A stretch of 21,269 bases of DNA from UBA1189 sp045612925 (GTDB lineage: Bacteria > Bacteroidota > Bacteroidia > Bacteroidales > Bacteroidaceae). Below the pieces are notes generated by a model, which saw only the letters and a program-made list of their open reading frames with translations, was not told the origin of the DNA and did no database searches. The stretch's first letter is position 1. Each line of letters starts with the position of its first letter. A program made the translations under genes and the position numbers. Where the stretch lies: NCBI GenBank assembly GCA_045612925.1, contig JAZKZX010000075.1, positions 1-21,269 on the forward strand. The letters are read 5' to 3'. This document shows positions 1-6,956 of this stretch, one piece after another.

Positions 1-519
1 GGTGCCGCCCTCTTCCTTCTCTTCCTCATCGTACTCGTCTTCTACACCGAAGTCGATGAGCTCGAGGATGAGCTCGTCCATATCCACATCGTCCTTCTTG
101 GCAAAGGTGAACATAGACTTGTGGGTGAAGATGAAGTCGAGTGAGCCTGAGGTGCCGAGGGTACCGCCAAACTTGGTGAACACGCTACGTACGTTGGCTA
201 CAGTACGGGTGGTGTTGTCAGTCAAGGTCTCTACATAGATGGCTACACCGTGAGGGCCGTAGCCTTCGTAGTTCATCTCCTTATAGTCCTTCTGATCCTT
301 ACCGCAGGCGTTCTTGATGGCACGCTCGATGTTGTCCTTCGGCATGTTCTCGTGACGCGCTGTGGCGATGATAGCACGGAGTGCTGAGTTGTTGTCGGGG
401 TCGGGACCACCTGCCTTAACGGCAATGGCAATCTGCTTACCGATACGTGTAAATGTACGGGCCATGTTGCCCCATCTCTTCAATTTTCTCGCTTTGCGAA
501 ATTCAAACGCTCTTCCCAT
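1..519 (-). CDS. yebC: YebC/PmpR family regulator or translation factor (C-terminus cut by window edge)
   Basis: The first 173 residues of a YebC/PmpR (TACO1-like) protein are present; family members are usually about 240-250 residues, so the C-terminal part lies left of base 1. The N-terminus shows the family hallmarks: MGRAFEFRKARKLKRWGNMA, then an Arg/Lys-rich helix, GGPDPDNNSALR, and the ENMPKDNIERAI segment. YEGYGPHGVAIYVE and NVRSVFTKFGGTLG follow, the second domain of the fold. The visible end is very acidic (DEYDEEEKEG). The start is the ATG at 519-517, preceded by an A-rich leader without a Shine-Dalgarno sequence. It lies 120 bases downstream of pheT on the same strand and could be co-transcribed with it. 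Members have been described as DNA-binding regulators and, more recently, as ribosome-associated factors that relieve stalling; the sequence does not decide between these. Confidence 0.93.
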   Translation of the reverse strand, partial: MGRAFEFRKARKLKRWGNMARTFTRIGKQIAIAVKAGGPDPDNNSALRAIIATARHENMPKDNIERAIKNACGKDQKDYKEMNYEGYGPHGVAIYVETLTDNTTRTVANVRSVFTKFGGTLGTSGSLDFIFTHKSMFTFAKKDDVDMDELILELIDFGVEDEYDEEEKEEGGT

Positions 520-550
520 TGTGTTTTGTTTTTATTTTAGTTATTTGTTT

Positions 551-590
551 TTTTAAGGTTATTAAGGGCTATTAAAGGCCATTAAAGCCG
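551..590. repeat. Short 10-bp tandem repeat
   Basis: Three consecutive 10-base units (561-570, 571-580, 581-590) begin ATTAA and share ATTAA[AG]G; a degenerate fourth unit occupies 551-560. They lie in the pheT-yebC gap, just before the A/T-rich yebC leader. The function is unknown. Ten bases is close to one helical turn, so the units would face the same side of the DNA. Confidence 0.6.
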
Positions 591-600
591 CGATGCCCGC

Positions 601-635
601 AAGCCCCCTCTTCGGGAGGGGGTTGGGGGAGGCTT
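601..635. repeat. GC-rich intergenic palindrome just after pheT
   Basis: CCCCCTC (604-610) pairs with GAGGGGG (616-622) around a TTCGG loop. An outer AAGCC (601-605) can alternatively pair with GGCTT (631-635), so two competing folds are possible. The element starts 5 bases after the pheT stop codon. It has no T-run on the minus strand, so it is not a standard intrinsic terminator. It resembles the C/G-tract palindromes that recur between genes in many Bacteroidetes genomes (from general memory, not searched). Confidence 0.6.
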
Positions 636-639
636 ATTC

Positions 640-3102
640 TTATCTCAACTTAGCACCGAGCTGATTCTCGTATGAGGCGATGAGCTTGCTCATGATCTTG
701 TCGATCTGCTTGTCGTTGAGGGTCTTCTCCTCGTCCTGGAGGATGAAGCTCACGGCGTAGCTCTTCTTGCCGGGCTCGAGGTTCTTGCCTTCATATACAT
801 CGAACAGTTCGACGGCCTTGAGCAGCTTGCGCTCACACTCGTAGGCGATGCGCTCGATGTCGGCAAACTGTACGTTCTTGTCGAGCAGGAGGGCGAGGTC
901 GCGCTTCACTGAGGGGAACTTAGAGAGCTCGGTGTAGCTTACCTTCACCGACTTGATGGCCTGGAGGAGATTCTTCCAGTTGATGTCGGCATAGTATACT
1001 TCGTTGTCGATGTCGAAGGCCTTGGTGATCTTCTTGCTCACGATACCTACGGTAGCCAAGAGCTTGCCACCACGGGTGTGGTAGCTGAGGGCAGCCGAGT
1101 AGATGCCGTCGGTAAGGTTGCCCACCACGACGCTGCGCAGATTGAGGCCGAGGCGTGCGAAGATGTTCTCGACGTATGCCTTGAGCTCGTATACCGAAGC
1201 GTCTTCATCGGCATGCGCCCATGAGCCACTCACGCGCTTACCGGTGAGCCAGAGGCCAAGGTGGTAGTCCTCGCTATAGCATGCGAGCACCTTCTCGGCA
1301 TCTTTTCTCTCCTTATTATAATAGTAGCAGTTGCCGTACTCGAAGAAGCGGAGGTCGGCACTCTTACGGTTGGCGTTGTGGGCGATGCTCTCAAGACCAC
1401 CGAAGAGGAGGGTCTGACGCATCACGTTGAGGTCGTTGCTCAGGGGATTCATGAGGTTCACCAGGTTCTCAGACTTGAAGGTCTCGTTGCCATCGTAGTA
1501 GGCGGCCTTGGTGAGCGAGTTGTTGAGTATCTCATTGAAGCCACAACCTACGAGCTGCTCGGCTACGAGCTGCTGGAGGCGGTGTGAGCGGTCTTCCTTA
1601 CCCTTGGTAGTGAGGCTCGACTTGAGCGCGGTGGGGATCTCTACATTGTTGTAGCCATAGATGCGGAGGATGTCCTCGACTACATCGCAGGGGCGCTGCA
1701 CGTCGACACGGTAGGGAGGAATGTTGAGGGTGATGCCCTCTGCGTTCTCATCTACAATCTTCATCTCGAGGCTGGTGACGATGCTCTTCACGGTGTCGGC
1801 AGGGATCTCCTTACCGATGAGCGAGTTGACATAGTCGTACTTGAGCTCTACCTTGAAGTCCTCGATGGGAGCAGGATATACATCGCAGATATCCATAGCG
1901 ATGGTACCACCAGCGAGCTCCTTGATGAGGAGGGCTGCCTGCTTGAGGGCGTAGATGGTGATATTGGGGTCGATACCACGCTCGAAACGGAACGAAGCAT
2001 CGGTGTTCAAGCCATGACGGCGTGCGCTCTTACGGATAGAGGTGGGATTGAAGTATGCGCTCTCGATGAAGACATTCTTGGTAGCCTCGGTGGTACCAGA
2101 CTCCAAACCTCCGAACACACCAGCCAAGCACATGGGCTCCTCGGCATTGCAGATCATGAGATCCTTGTCAGAGAGCTTGCGCTCTACCTCGTCGAGGGTG
2201 ACGAAGGGTGTGCCCTCGGCAAGAGTCTGCACGATGACCTTACCGCCCTTGACCTTATCGGCATCGAAGCAGTGGAGGGGCTGGCCATAGGCGTGGAGGA
2301 TATAGTTGGTGATGTCTACGATATTATTGATAGGACGGAGGCCGATGGTGCTGAGCTTGTCCTTCAACCACTCGGGGCTCTCCTTCACGGTGACGCCCTT
2401 GATGCTAACACCGGCATAGCGGGGACACAGAGCTGCATCCTTCACCTCGATAGCGATGGGGAGCTCATGGTTGTCGACCGCGAAAGCCTCGTCAGAGGGG
2501 CGACGGAGCGAGGTCTCATAGCCATTCTGCTTGAGGTAGGCATAGAGGTCGCGAGCTACACCGTAGTGTGAGCAGGCATCAGCACGGTTGGGGGTGATGT
2601 CGACCTCGAGCACATAGTCGCTCTTGATGTTATAGTAGTCCTTGGCAAGGGTGCCGGGCACTGCATCGGCGGGAAGCACGATGATGCCCTCGTGGCTGGT
2701 GCCTATACCAATCTCGTCTTCAGCACAGATCATACCGTTGGACTCTACGCCACGGAGCTTTGACTTCTTGATGGTGAAGCACTCGTCGCCATCGTAGAGC
2801 TTGGTGCCGAGGGTGGCTACTACCACCTTCTGTCCGGCAGCTACATTGGCAGCGCCACACACAATCTGTACGGGGTCGCCCGCACCGAGGTTGACGGTGG
2901 TCACATGCATGTGGTCTGAGTTGGGGTGAGGCTCACAGGTGAGCACCTCGCCGATAACGATACCCTCGAGGCCGCCCTTGATGGTCTGCACCTCCTCGAC
3001 ACTACCCGTCTCCAATCCTATAGAGGTGAGCGCTGCGGCTACCTCATCGGGGGTAAGGGTGAAATCGACATACTCTTTCAGCCAATTATAAGAAATATTC
3101 AT
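640..3102 (-). CDS. pheT: Phenylalanine-tRNA ligase, beta subunit
   Basis: PheT is the beta subunit of the cytoplasmic alpha2beta2 synthetase that charges tRNA-Phe. The 820-residue length is normal for the bacterial long form. The domain order is complete. The opening MNISYNWLKEYVDF is typical. An EMAP-like tRNA-binding domain follows at about residues 42-150 (GEVLTCEPHPNSDHMHV, KSKLRGVESNGMICAEDE). The B3/B4 editing region covers about 215-390 (RYAGVSIKGV, GLRPINNIVDITNY, FESAYFNP-like stretch), then B5 at about 405-480 and the catalytic-like core. The anticodon-binding FDX-ACB domain starts near residue 722 (SKFPSVKRDLALLLD) and runs to the end. The alpha subunit gene pheS is not adjacent in this window, unlike the usual pheST pair of many bacteria. 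mutY lies 129 bases upstream and yebC follows, both on the same strand. Confidence 0.98.
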   Translation of the reverse strand: MNISYNWLKEYVDFTLTPDEVAAALTSIGLETGSVEEVQTIKGGLEGIVIGEVLTCEPHPNSDHMHVTTVNLGAGDPVQIVCGAANVAAGQKVVVATLGTKLYDGDECFTIKKSKLRGVESNGMICAEDEIGIGTSHEGIIVLPADAVPGTLAKDYYNIKSDYVLEVDITPNRADACSHYGVARDLYAYLKQNGYETSLRRPSDEAFAVDNHELPIAIEVKDAALCPRYAGVSIKGVTVKESPEWLKDKLSTIGLRPINNIVDITNYILHAYGQPLHCFDADKVKGGKVIVQTLAEGTPFVTLDEVERKLSDKDLMICNAEEPMCLAGVFGGLESGTTEATKNVFIESAYFNPTSIRKSARRHGLNTDASFRFERGIDPNITIYALKQAALLIKELAGGTIAMDICDVYPAPIEDFKVELKYDYVNSLIGKEIPADTVKSIVTSLEMKIVDENAEGITLNIPPYRVDVQRPCDVVEDILRIYGYNNVEIPTALKSSLTTKGKEDRSHRLQQLVAEQLVGCGFNEILNNSLTKAAYYDGNETFKSENLVNLMNPLSNDLNVMRQTLLFGGLESIAHNANRKSADLRFFEYGNCYYYNKERKDAEKVLACYSEDYHLGLWLTGKRVSGSWAHADEDASVYELKAYVENIFARLGLNLRSVVVGNLTDGIYSAALSYHTRGGKLLATVGIVSKKITKAFDIDNEVYYADINWKNLLQAIKSVKVSYTELSKFPSVKRDLALLLDKNVQFADIERIAYECERKLLKAVELFDVYEGKNLEPGKKSYAVSFILQDEEKTLNDKQIDKIMSKLIASYENQLGAKLR

Positions 3103-3231
3103 AGCGTTGTATTTTGTAGTTTTTACATTCTAAACCAAATATCGCGCGAAATTACAAAATATATTCGCAATACTAAAGATTTAGATGAAGAAAATTGAAA
3201 ATAAGCACATATTAGCCCTCAAAGCGGACAC

Positions 3232-4272
3232 TTACCGCTCGAGAAAACGCTCGATGAGACGGGGCAGCGCATAGCGGTGCAGCTCGCTCAAGGGCACCTC
3301 GACGAAGCCTTCGGGACAGGGGAGATCGCCCTGCACCTCCAACTCGTGGAACGCTACATGGAGCACACGGTGGGAGAGCACATGCTTGACTCCCTCGACA
3401 CTGCCCTTATGGGTGTAGGCAGGCAACAACGAGTGCCAACGGGCAAAGTCAGCGGTAGCGAAGAGCGCATCGCTGCTGACCGCGGAGAGGGTCTCAATCA
3501 GGGGAAACTCGTAGAGGTTGCGCCAGATATCGTCGGCCACACGCTTATGGAGCAATAGCGACTCGGCATTGTGTATATATAAATAGGTAAGATAGCGGGG
3601 TTGCACCTTGGTCTTGTGCGACTTGACAGGATACTCCCCTACCCGCCCCTGTGCCCATGCTACGCACTTGTGAGCCAACGGACATGCCATACAATCGGGG
3701 TTGCGAGGTACGCACTGCAGCGCTCCGAACTCCATCACTGCCTGGTTGTACTTGGCTGCATGCTCGGCAGGCAACAACGCCTGGGCCAACTCATTGACCT
3801 GCTGCTTGCCCAGCGAAGAGTCTATAGGGTCGGCAATGCCAAACACACGCGACCACACACGACACACATTGCCATCGACGGCGGCTTTAGGAATATCGAA
3901 CGCGAAGGAGGCTATCGCTGCTGCCGTATAGTCGCCCACACCGCGGAGCGAACGGATGGCATCATAGGTAGTGGGAAAGCCACCCATAGCAACAATCTGC
4001 TGAGACGCATGGTGGAGGTTGCGGGCACGAGAATAGTAGCCCAAGCCCTGCCACATGCGCATGACATCGTCTTCGAGAGCTACAGCCAACGACTCTACCG
4101 TAGGGAAACGCTCAATGAAACGCACGAAATAGTCGAACCCCTGAGCGACACGAGTCTGCTGGAGGATGATCTCTGAAATCCAAATATAATAAGGATTGCG
4201 CGTAGAACGCCAGGGAAGATCGCGGTGATTATCGTCGTACCAAGCAAAAAGAAGAGCTACTATCTCGTCCAT
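3232..4272 (-). CDS. mutY: A/G-specific adenine DNA glycosylase MutY
   Basis: MutY removes adenine mispaired with 8-oxoguanine, limiting G:C to T:A mutation. With the start at 4272 the protein is 346 residues. The catalytic glutamate lies in WISEIILQQTRV (Glu34), the helix-hairpin-helix is LRGVGDYTAAAI (109-120) and the catalytic aspartate is in VDGNVCRV (Asp133). The iron-sulfur cluster cysteines are C187, C194, C197 and C203, with exact C-x6-C-x2-C-x5-C spacing. The C-terminal third (about 225-346) is the NUDIX-like domain that recognises 8-oxoguanine. In-frame ATGs also exist at 4302 and 4284. I prefer 4272 because the Trp-Tyr that opens the domain then falls at residues 11-12, as in relatives. 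A strong promoter at 4300-4331 also predicts transcription starting inside the 4302 start. The gene is divergent from HU. Confidence 0.96.
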   Translation of the reverse strand: MDEIVALLFAWYDDNHRDLPWRSTRNPYYIWISEIILQQTRVAQGFDYFVRFIERFPTVESLAVALEDDVMRMWQGLGYYSRARNLHHASQQIVAMGGFPTTYDAIRSLRGVGDYTAAAIASFAFDIPKAAVDGNVCRVWSRVFGIADPIDSSLGKQQVNELAQALLPAEHAAKYNQAVMEFGALQCVPRNPDCMACPLAHKCVAWAQGRVGEYPVKSHKTKVQPRYLTYLYIHNAESLLLHKRVADDIWRNLYEFPLIETLSAVSSDALFATADFARWHSLLPAYTHKGSVEGVKHVLSHRVLHVAFHELEVQGDLPCPEGFVEVPLSELHRYALPRLIERFLER

Positions 4273-4299
4273 CAAGCAAAACATATTCTTAATTCGAGA

Positions 4300-4331
4300 C
4301 AAAATTAGATAAAATCATGAGACAGAACAAA
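4300..4331 (-). promoter_or_regulatory. Bacteroidetes-type promoter for mutY
   Basis: On the minus strand TTTG (4331-4328) is followed by 20 bases and then TAATTTTG (4307-4300), a match to the Bacteroidetes primary-sigma consensus TTTG-N19-21-TAnnTTTG. Transcription should start near 4293, giving a leader of about 20 bases to the ATG at 4272. This rules out the ATG at 4302 as the start for this transcript. Confidence 0.7.
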
Positions 4332-4368
4332 CAAAGTGAGCGATTTACAAAAAAAATACGGCAATAAA

Positions 4369-4400
4369 TTTTTTTAACAACGAGAAATGCGCTATATTTG
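4369..4400 (+). promoter_or_regulatory. Probable promoter of the HU-small protein-rng operon
   Basis: TATATTTG (4393-4400) matches the Bacteroidetes -7 element TAnnTTTG. The -33 position holds only a T-run (about 4369-4375) without the G, so the upstream element is weak. The leader to the HU ATG at 4449 would be about 40 bases and A-rich. The mutY promoter is back to back with it, about 40 bases away. Confidence 0.6.
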
Positions 4401-4448
4401 CACTCCGAAATAAAAAGATACATTTGTATAATCAAAAAATATAAAGAA

Positions 4449-4724
4449 ATGACTAAATCTGAAGTTGTTAACGAAATCTGCAAGAAGACAGGTGTTGACA
4501 AAGTCGAGGCACTGCAGTGCGTAGAGGCTTTTATGGAAGTGGTGAAAGAATCGTTGATCAAGGAAGAGAACGTATATCTCCGTGGTTTCGGTAGCTTCAT
4601 CTTGAAGAAAAGAGCACAGAAAACCGCTCGTAACATCTCTAAGAACACTACCATCATCGTTCCTGAGCACAACATCCCCGCATTCAAGCCCGCAAAGACT
4701 TTTGCAGTTAATGTAAAGAAGTAA
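4449..4724 (+). CDS. HU family DNA-binding protein
   Basis: This 91-residue protein has the standard length and layout of the HU/IHF histone-like family. An N-terminal helical pair (MTKSEVVNEICKKTGVDKVE) is followed by the signature LRGFGSFILKKR (about 44-55). The DNA-embracing beta-arm is then RNISKNTTIIVPEHNIPAFK, and FKPAKTFAVNVKK closes the fold. The protein bends and compacts DNA as a dimer. The ATG at 4449 is chosen because an in-frame extension back to 4398 would begin inside the predicted -7 element and adds 17 residues unlike the family. It is first of three plus-strand genes, 30 bases ahead of the small basic protein. Confidence 0.95.
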   Translation: MTKSEVVNEICKKTGVDKVEALQCVEAFMEVVKESLIKEENVYLRGFGSFILKKRAQKTARNISKNTTIIVPEHNIPAFKPAKTFAVNVKK

Positions 4725-4754
4725 TTGAGTATTAATCCATAAATTTATCCCACT

Positions 4755-4847
4755 ATGCCAAACGGAAAGAAGCATAAGCGTCATAAAATGGCGACTCACA
4801 AGCGTAAAAAAAGACTGAGAAAGAATCGTCATAAGAGCAAGAAGTAA
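4755..4847 (+). CDS. Very small, extremely basic protein (30 residues), probably ribosome-associated
   Basis: An ATG-to-TAA frame encodes 30 residues: 11 Lys, 5 Arg and 4 His, with no acidic residue. It begins MPNGKKHKRH and ends RHKSKK. Such a composition in so short a chain is typical of small ribosomal proteins (for example bL34, bL36, bTHX), which fill rRNA crevices, and is not expected by chance. It sits 30 bases after HU and 114 bases before rng, in the same direction, behind the HU promoter. From memory, a similar small basic protein accompanies HU and RNase G in other Bacteroidetes genomes, but I cannot check this here. It is not obviously any named ribosomal protein I can recite. A Bacteroidetes-specific ribosomal or RNA-binding protein is an inference. 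Confidence 0.8.
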   Translation: MPNGKKHKRHKMATHKRKKRLRKNRHKSKK

Positions 4848-4877
4848 ACTCTTACGCGAAACAAGAGAACATAACAG

Positions 4878-4922
4878 AGAACAAACTTCAAGATACACGA
4901 AAAGGCATTTTGAGTTTGTTCT
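4878..4922 (+). promoter_or_regulatory. Stem-loop in the rng leader
   Basis: AGAACAAACT (4878-4887) pairs perfectly with AGTTTGTTCT (4913-4922) around a 25-base loop. The 3' side continues TTGTTGCTTTATT, T-rich but interrupted, so it could act as a weak terminator or attenuator, or as an RNA-processing or autoregulatory stem. It is 39 bases ahead of the rng start codon. Confidence 0.55.
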
Positions 4923-4961
4923 TTGTTGCTTTATTGAAGATGTTATAAGAACATAAGAAAA

Positions 4962-6536
4962 GTGACCAGCGAATTATTCATCGATGTACAACCCAATGAG
5001 ATTACCATAGCACTCACCGAAGACAAGGTGCTGGCGGAATTTCAGAAAGAGGGACGCGAAGCGTCATTCTCGGTGGGTAACATGTACTTGGGACGGGTGA
5101 AGAAAATCATGCCCGGACTCAATGCATGCTTTGTTGATGTGGGTTCGGCCAAGGAGGCTTTTCTTCACTATCAGGACTTGGGTAGCCACTATAACTGCTA
5201 CCATAAGTATACGAAACAGGTAGTCAGCGACAGAAAAAAACTTGCACCCTACTCTAAGGCTTTCGGACAACCCGAACTGCCCAAAGAGGGTAGCATATCA
5301 AACATCCTGCAAAACGGACAGGAGATCATGGTACAGGTGGTCAAAGAGCCCATATCGACCAAAGGACCACGACTAACAGCCGAGCTCTCCTTCGCTGGAC
5401 GTTTCCTCGTACTCATACCCTTCTCTGACAAGGTTAGCGTATCATCAAAAATCAAGTCGGCCGAAGAACGCGCCCGACTCAAACAACTCATACAGAGTAT
5501 CAAGCCCAAGAACTTCGGAGTCATCGTACGCACTGTAGCAGAAGGCAAGCGTGTGGCTGAACTCGACGCTGAACTGAAGGCACTCGTGCACCAATGGGAC
5601 GACGCTATACAAAGGGTACAAAAAGCTGAAAAACCACCCGTGCTCATACACGAAGAGAATAGCCGAGCCGTAGCTATGCTGCGCGACCTCTTCAACCCGT
5701 CGTACGAAGCTATCTATGTGAACGACGACACCGCATACCAAGAGATACGAAACTATGTATCGCTCATCGCACCTGAAAGAGCACATGTGGTAAAACACTA
5801 CACGGGCACACTGCCCATCATGGACAACTTCGGCGTAACGAAACAAATAAAATCGTCGTTCGGACGCATCGTGCCCTATCGTGGCGGCGCATACATGGTC
5901 ATCGAACACACCGAAGCACTGCATGTGGTGGATGTGAACAGCGGCAACCGCTCGAGAGGAAACACCAACCAGGAGGAGAATGCCATAGATGTGAACCTCG
6001 GAGCAGCAGACGAACTGGCACGACAACTACGCCTACGAGACATGGGCGGCATCATCGTGGTGGACTTTATCGATATGGACACCGCTGAAAATCGTCAAAA
6101 ACTCTACGAGCGTATGTGTCAAAACATGTCGCGCGATCGTGCCAAACACAACATTTTGCCACTGAGCAAGTTCGGACTGATGCAAATCACCCGACAACGC
6201 GTACGCCCCGCTATGGATGTAGCCGTAGAGGAAAGTTGCCCTGTGTGCTTCGGAAAAGGCACCATCAAAGCATCAATACTGTTTACAGACACACTGGAAA
6301 ACAAAATAGACTACCTGGTAAAGAAATTGAAGATTAGCCGGTTTAACCTGCATGTACACCCCTATGTAGCAGCATACATCAACCAGGGGCTTATCTCTAT
6401 CAAAACAAGGTGGAAGATGAAGTATGGCTTCGGCATACACATCACTCCCAACCAAAGCACTCCGTTGCTTGCATACAAATTCTACGACCGCAAGGGCAAC
6501 GAGATAGACATGAAAGAAGAGATAGAGATGAAATAA
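4962..6536 (+). CDS. rng: Ribonuclease G (Rne/Rng family endoribonuclease)
   Basis: This 524-residue endoribonuclease acts in rRNA maturation and mRNA decay. It has the catalytic half shared with RNase E and lacks the long C-terminal scaffold, hence RNase G. The S1-like RNA-binding domain covers about residues 35-130 (VGNMYLGRVKKIMPGLNACF, AFLHYQDLG). The two magnesium-binding aspartates fall in HVVDVNSGNR (Asp324) and IIVVDFIDMD (Asp368). The zinc-link cysteines are in SCPVCFGKG (Cys426, Cys429). The start is a GTG at 4962: MTSELFIDVQ matches the expected N-terminus, and the nearest upstream ATG (4940) leads straight to a stop. There is no Shine-Dalgarno sequence. It is the last gene of the HU operon and ends 4 bases before a strong terminator. 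A leader stem-loop suggests post-transcriptional control. Confidence 0.96.
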   Translation: MTSELFIDVQPNEITIALTEDKVLAEFQKEGREASFSVGNMYLGRVKKIMPGLNACFVDVGSAKEAFLHYQDLGSHYNCYHKYTKQVVSDRKKLAPYSKAFGQPELPKEGSISNILQNGQEIMVQVVKEPISTKGPRLTAELSFAGRFLVLIPFSDKVSVSSKIKSAEERARLKQLIQSIKPKNFGVIVRTVAEGKRVAELDAELKALVHQWDDAIQRVQKAEKPPVLIHEENSRAVAMLRDLFNPSYEAIYVNDDTAYQEIRNYVSLIAPERAHVVKHYTGTLPIMDNFGVTKQIKSSFGRIVPYRGGAYMVIEHTEALHVVDVNSGNRSRGNTNQEENAIDVNLGAADELARQLRLRDMGGIIVVDFIDMDTAENRQKLYERMCQNMSRDRAKHNILPLSKFGLMQITRQRVRPAMDVAVEESCPVCFGKGTIKASILFTDTLENKIDYLVKKLKISRFNLHVHPYVAAYINQGLISIKTRWKMKYGFGIHITPNQSTPLLAYKFYDRKGNEIDMKEEIEMK

Positions 6537-6540
6537 CACT

Positions 6541-6591
6541 ACAAATGGCGGACGAGGAGCACAATGACCTACGTCCGCCATTGTTTTTTTT
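6541..6591 (+). terminator. Intrinsic terminator after rng
   Basis: An 11-base perfect stem, AATGGCGGACG (6544-6554) with CGTCCGCCATT (6572-6582), encloses a 17-base loop and is followed by GTTTTTTTT (6583-6591). This is a textbook rho-independent terminator for the HU-rng operon. Confidence 0.9.
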
Positions 6592-6632
6592 CACCAACCC
6601 GCCGATAAAAATAGAAAAAATATCGCAATATA

Positions 6633-6663
6633 TTTGTTTATTCAAAAATAAGCAGTACCTTTG
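6633..6663 (+). promoter_or_regulatory. Promoter of tRNA-Cys
   Basis: TTTG (6633-6636), a 19-base spacer and TACCTTTG (6656-6663) match the Bacteroidetes consensus fully. Transcription would begin about 10 bases upstream of the mature tRNA 5' end. Confidence 0.8.
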
Positions 6664-6680
6664 CACTCGCAAACCACAAG

Positions 6681-6751
6681 GGTACCTTGGCCGAGTGGCT
6701 AGGCAACGGTCTGCAAAACCGTGTACGGCGGTTCGAATCCGCCAGGTACCT
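6681..6751 (+). tRNA. tRNA-Cys (anticodon GCA)
   Basis: The cloverleaf folds fully. The acceptor stem is GGTACCT with AGGTACC and the D-arm closes with GCC/GGC. The anticodon stem ACGGT/ACCGT holds loop CTGCAAA, with anticodon GCA at 6713-6715. The T-arm is GGCGG, TTCGAAT, CCGCC. The discriminator base is T (U73), a known identity element of cysteine tRNAs. CCA is not encoded, so it must be added by a nucleotidyltransferase. The gene stands alone with its own promoter and terminator. Confidence 0.97.
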
Positions 6752-6754
6752 CGA

Positions 6755-6790
6755 AGAAAGTCATCAGTTCTTGATGACTTTTCTTTTTTT
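6755..6790 (+). terminator. Intrinsic terminator after tRNA-Cys
   Basis: AAAGTCATCA (6757-6766) pairs with TGATGACTTT (6772-6781) around a 5-base loop, followed by TCTTTTTTT. It starts only a few bases past the tRNA 3' end. Confidence 0.88.
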
Positions 6791-6910
6791 ACACAATCCT
6801 ATCGCCCACGTGAACAAATACAAATGTTAAGATGTCATACATAAAAGTTATGGCATGTTATTTGTTGGTAATATATTATAATAGGTGCGGAAGATGACAT
6901 TTTATTATGT

Positions 6911-6918
6911 TATCTTTG
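6911..6918 (+). promoter_or_regulatory. Probable -7 element of the clpC promoter
   Basis: TATCTTTG (6911-6918) fits TAnnTTTG exactly and lies about 39 bases before the clpC ATG. I see no good TTTG at the -33 distance, so only the -7 box is annotated. No CtsR-type or CIRCE-type operator is apparent between 6791 and 6956. Confidence 0.5.
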
Positions 6919-6956
6919 CATCGAAGTAAACAAACAGGTAAGAAAACAAGAAGAAT

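Noticed and set aside
2..238. Ser-rich plus-strand frame at the left edge
   Set aside because: It is antisense to the acidic end of yebC; the runs of Ser are the reverse reading of Glu/Asp codons.
2014..2571. A 185-residue plus-strand open frame opposite pheT, with others at 1261-1587 and 2042-2290
   Set aside because: They lie fully inside pheT on the opposite strand and give low-complexity Leu/Glu/Gly-rich translations without a family match; a by-product of codon bias in pheT.
4289..4898. Minus-strand frames (132 and 168 residues) across HU and the small basic protein
   Set aside because: They are antisense to clear genes and full of Phe/Leu/Cys, as expected from the reverse of Lys-rich coding.
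6410..6844. 144-residue plus-strand frame
   Set aside because: It runs through the end of rng, a terminator, a promoter and tRNA-Cys, so it cannot be a real gene.
6792..6956. Possible small RNA or extra gene between tRNA-Cys and clpC
   Set aside because: Beyond a -7 box I see no stem-terminator pair or credible start; it reads as a plain A/T-rich leader.
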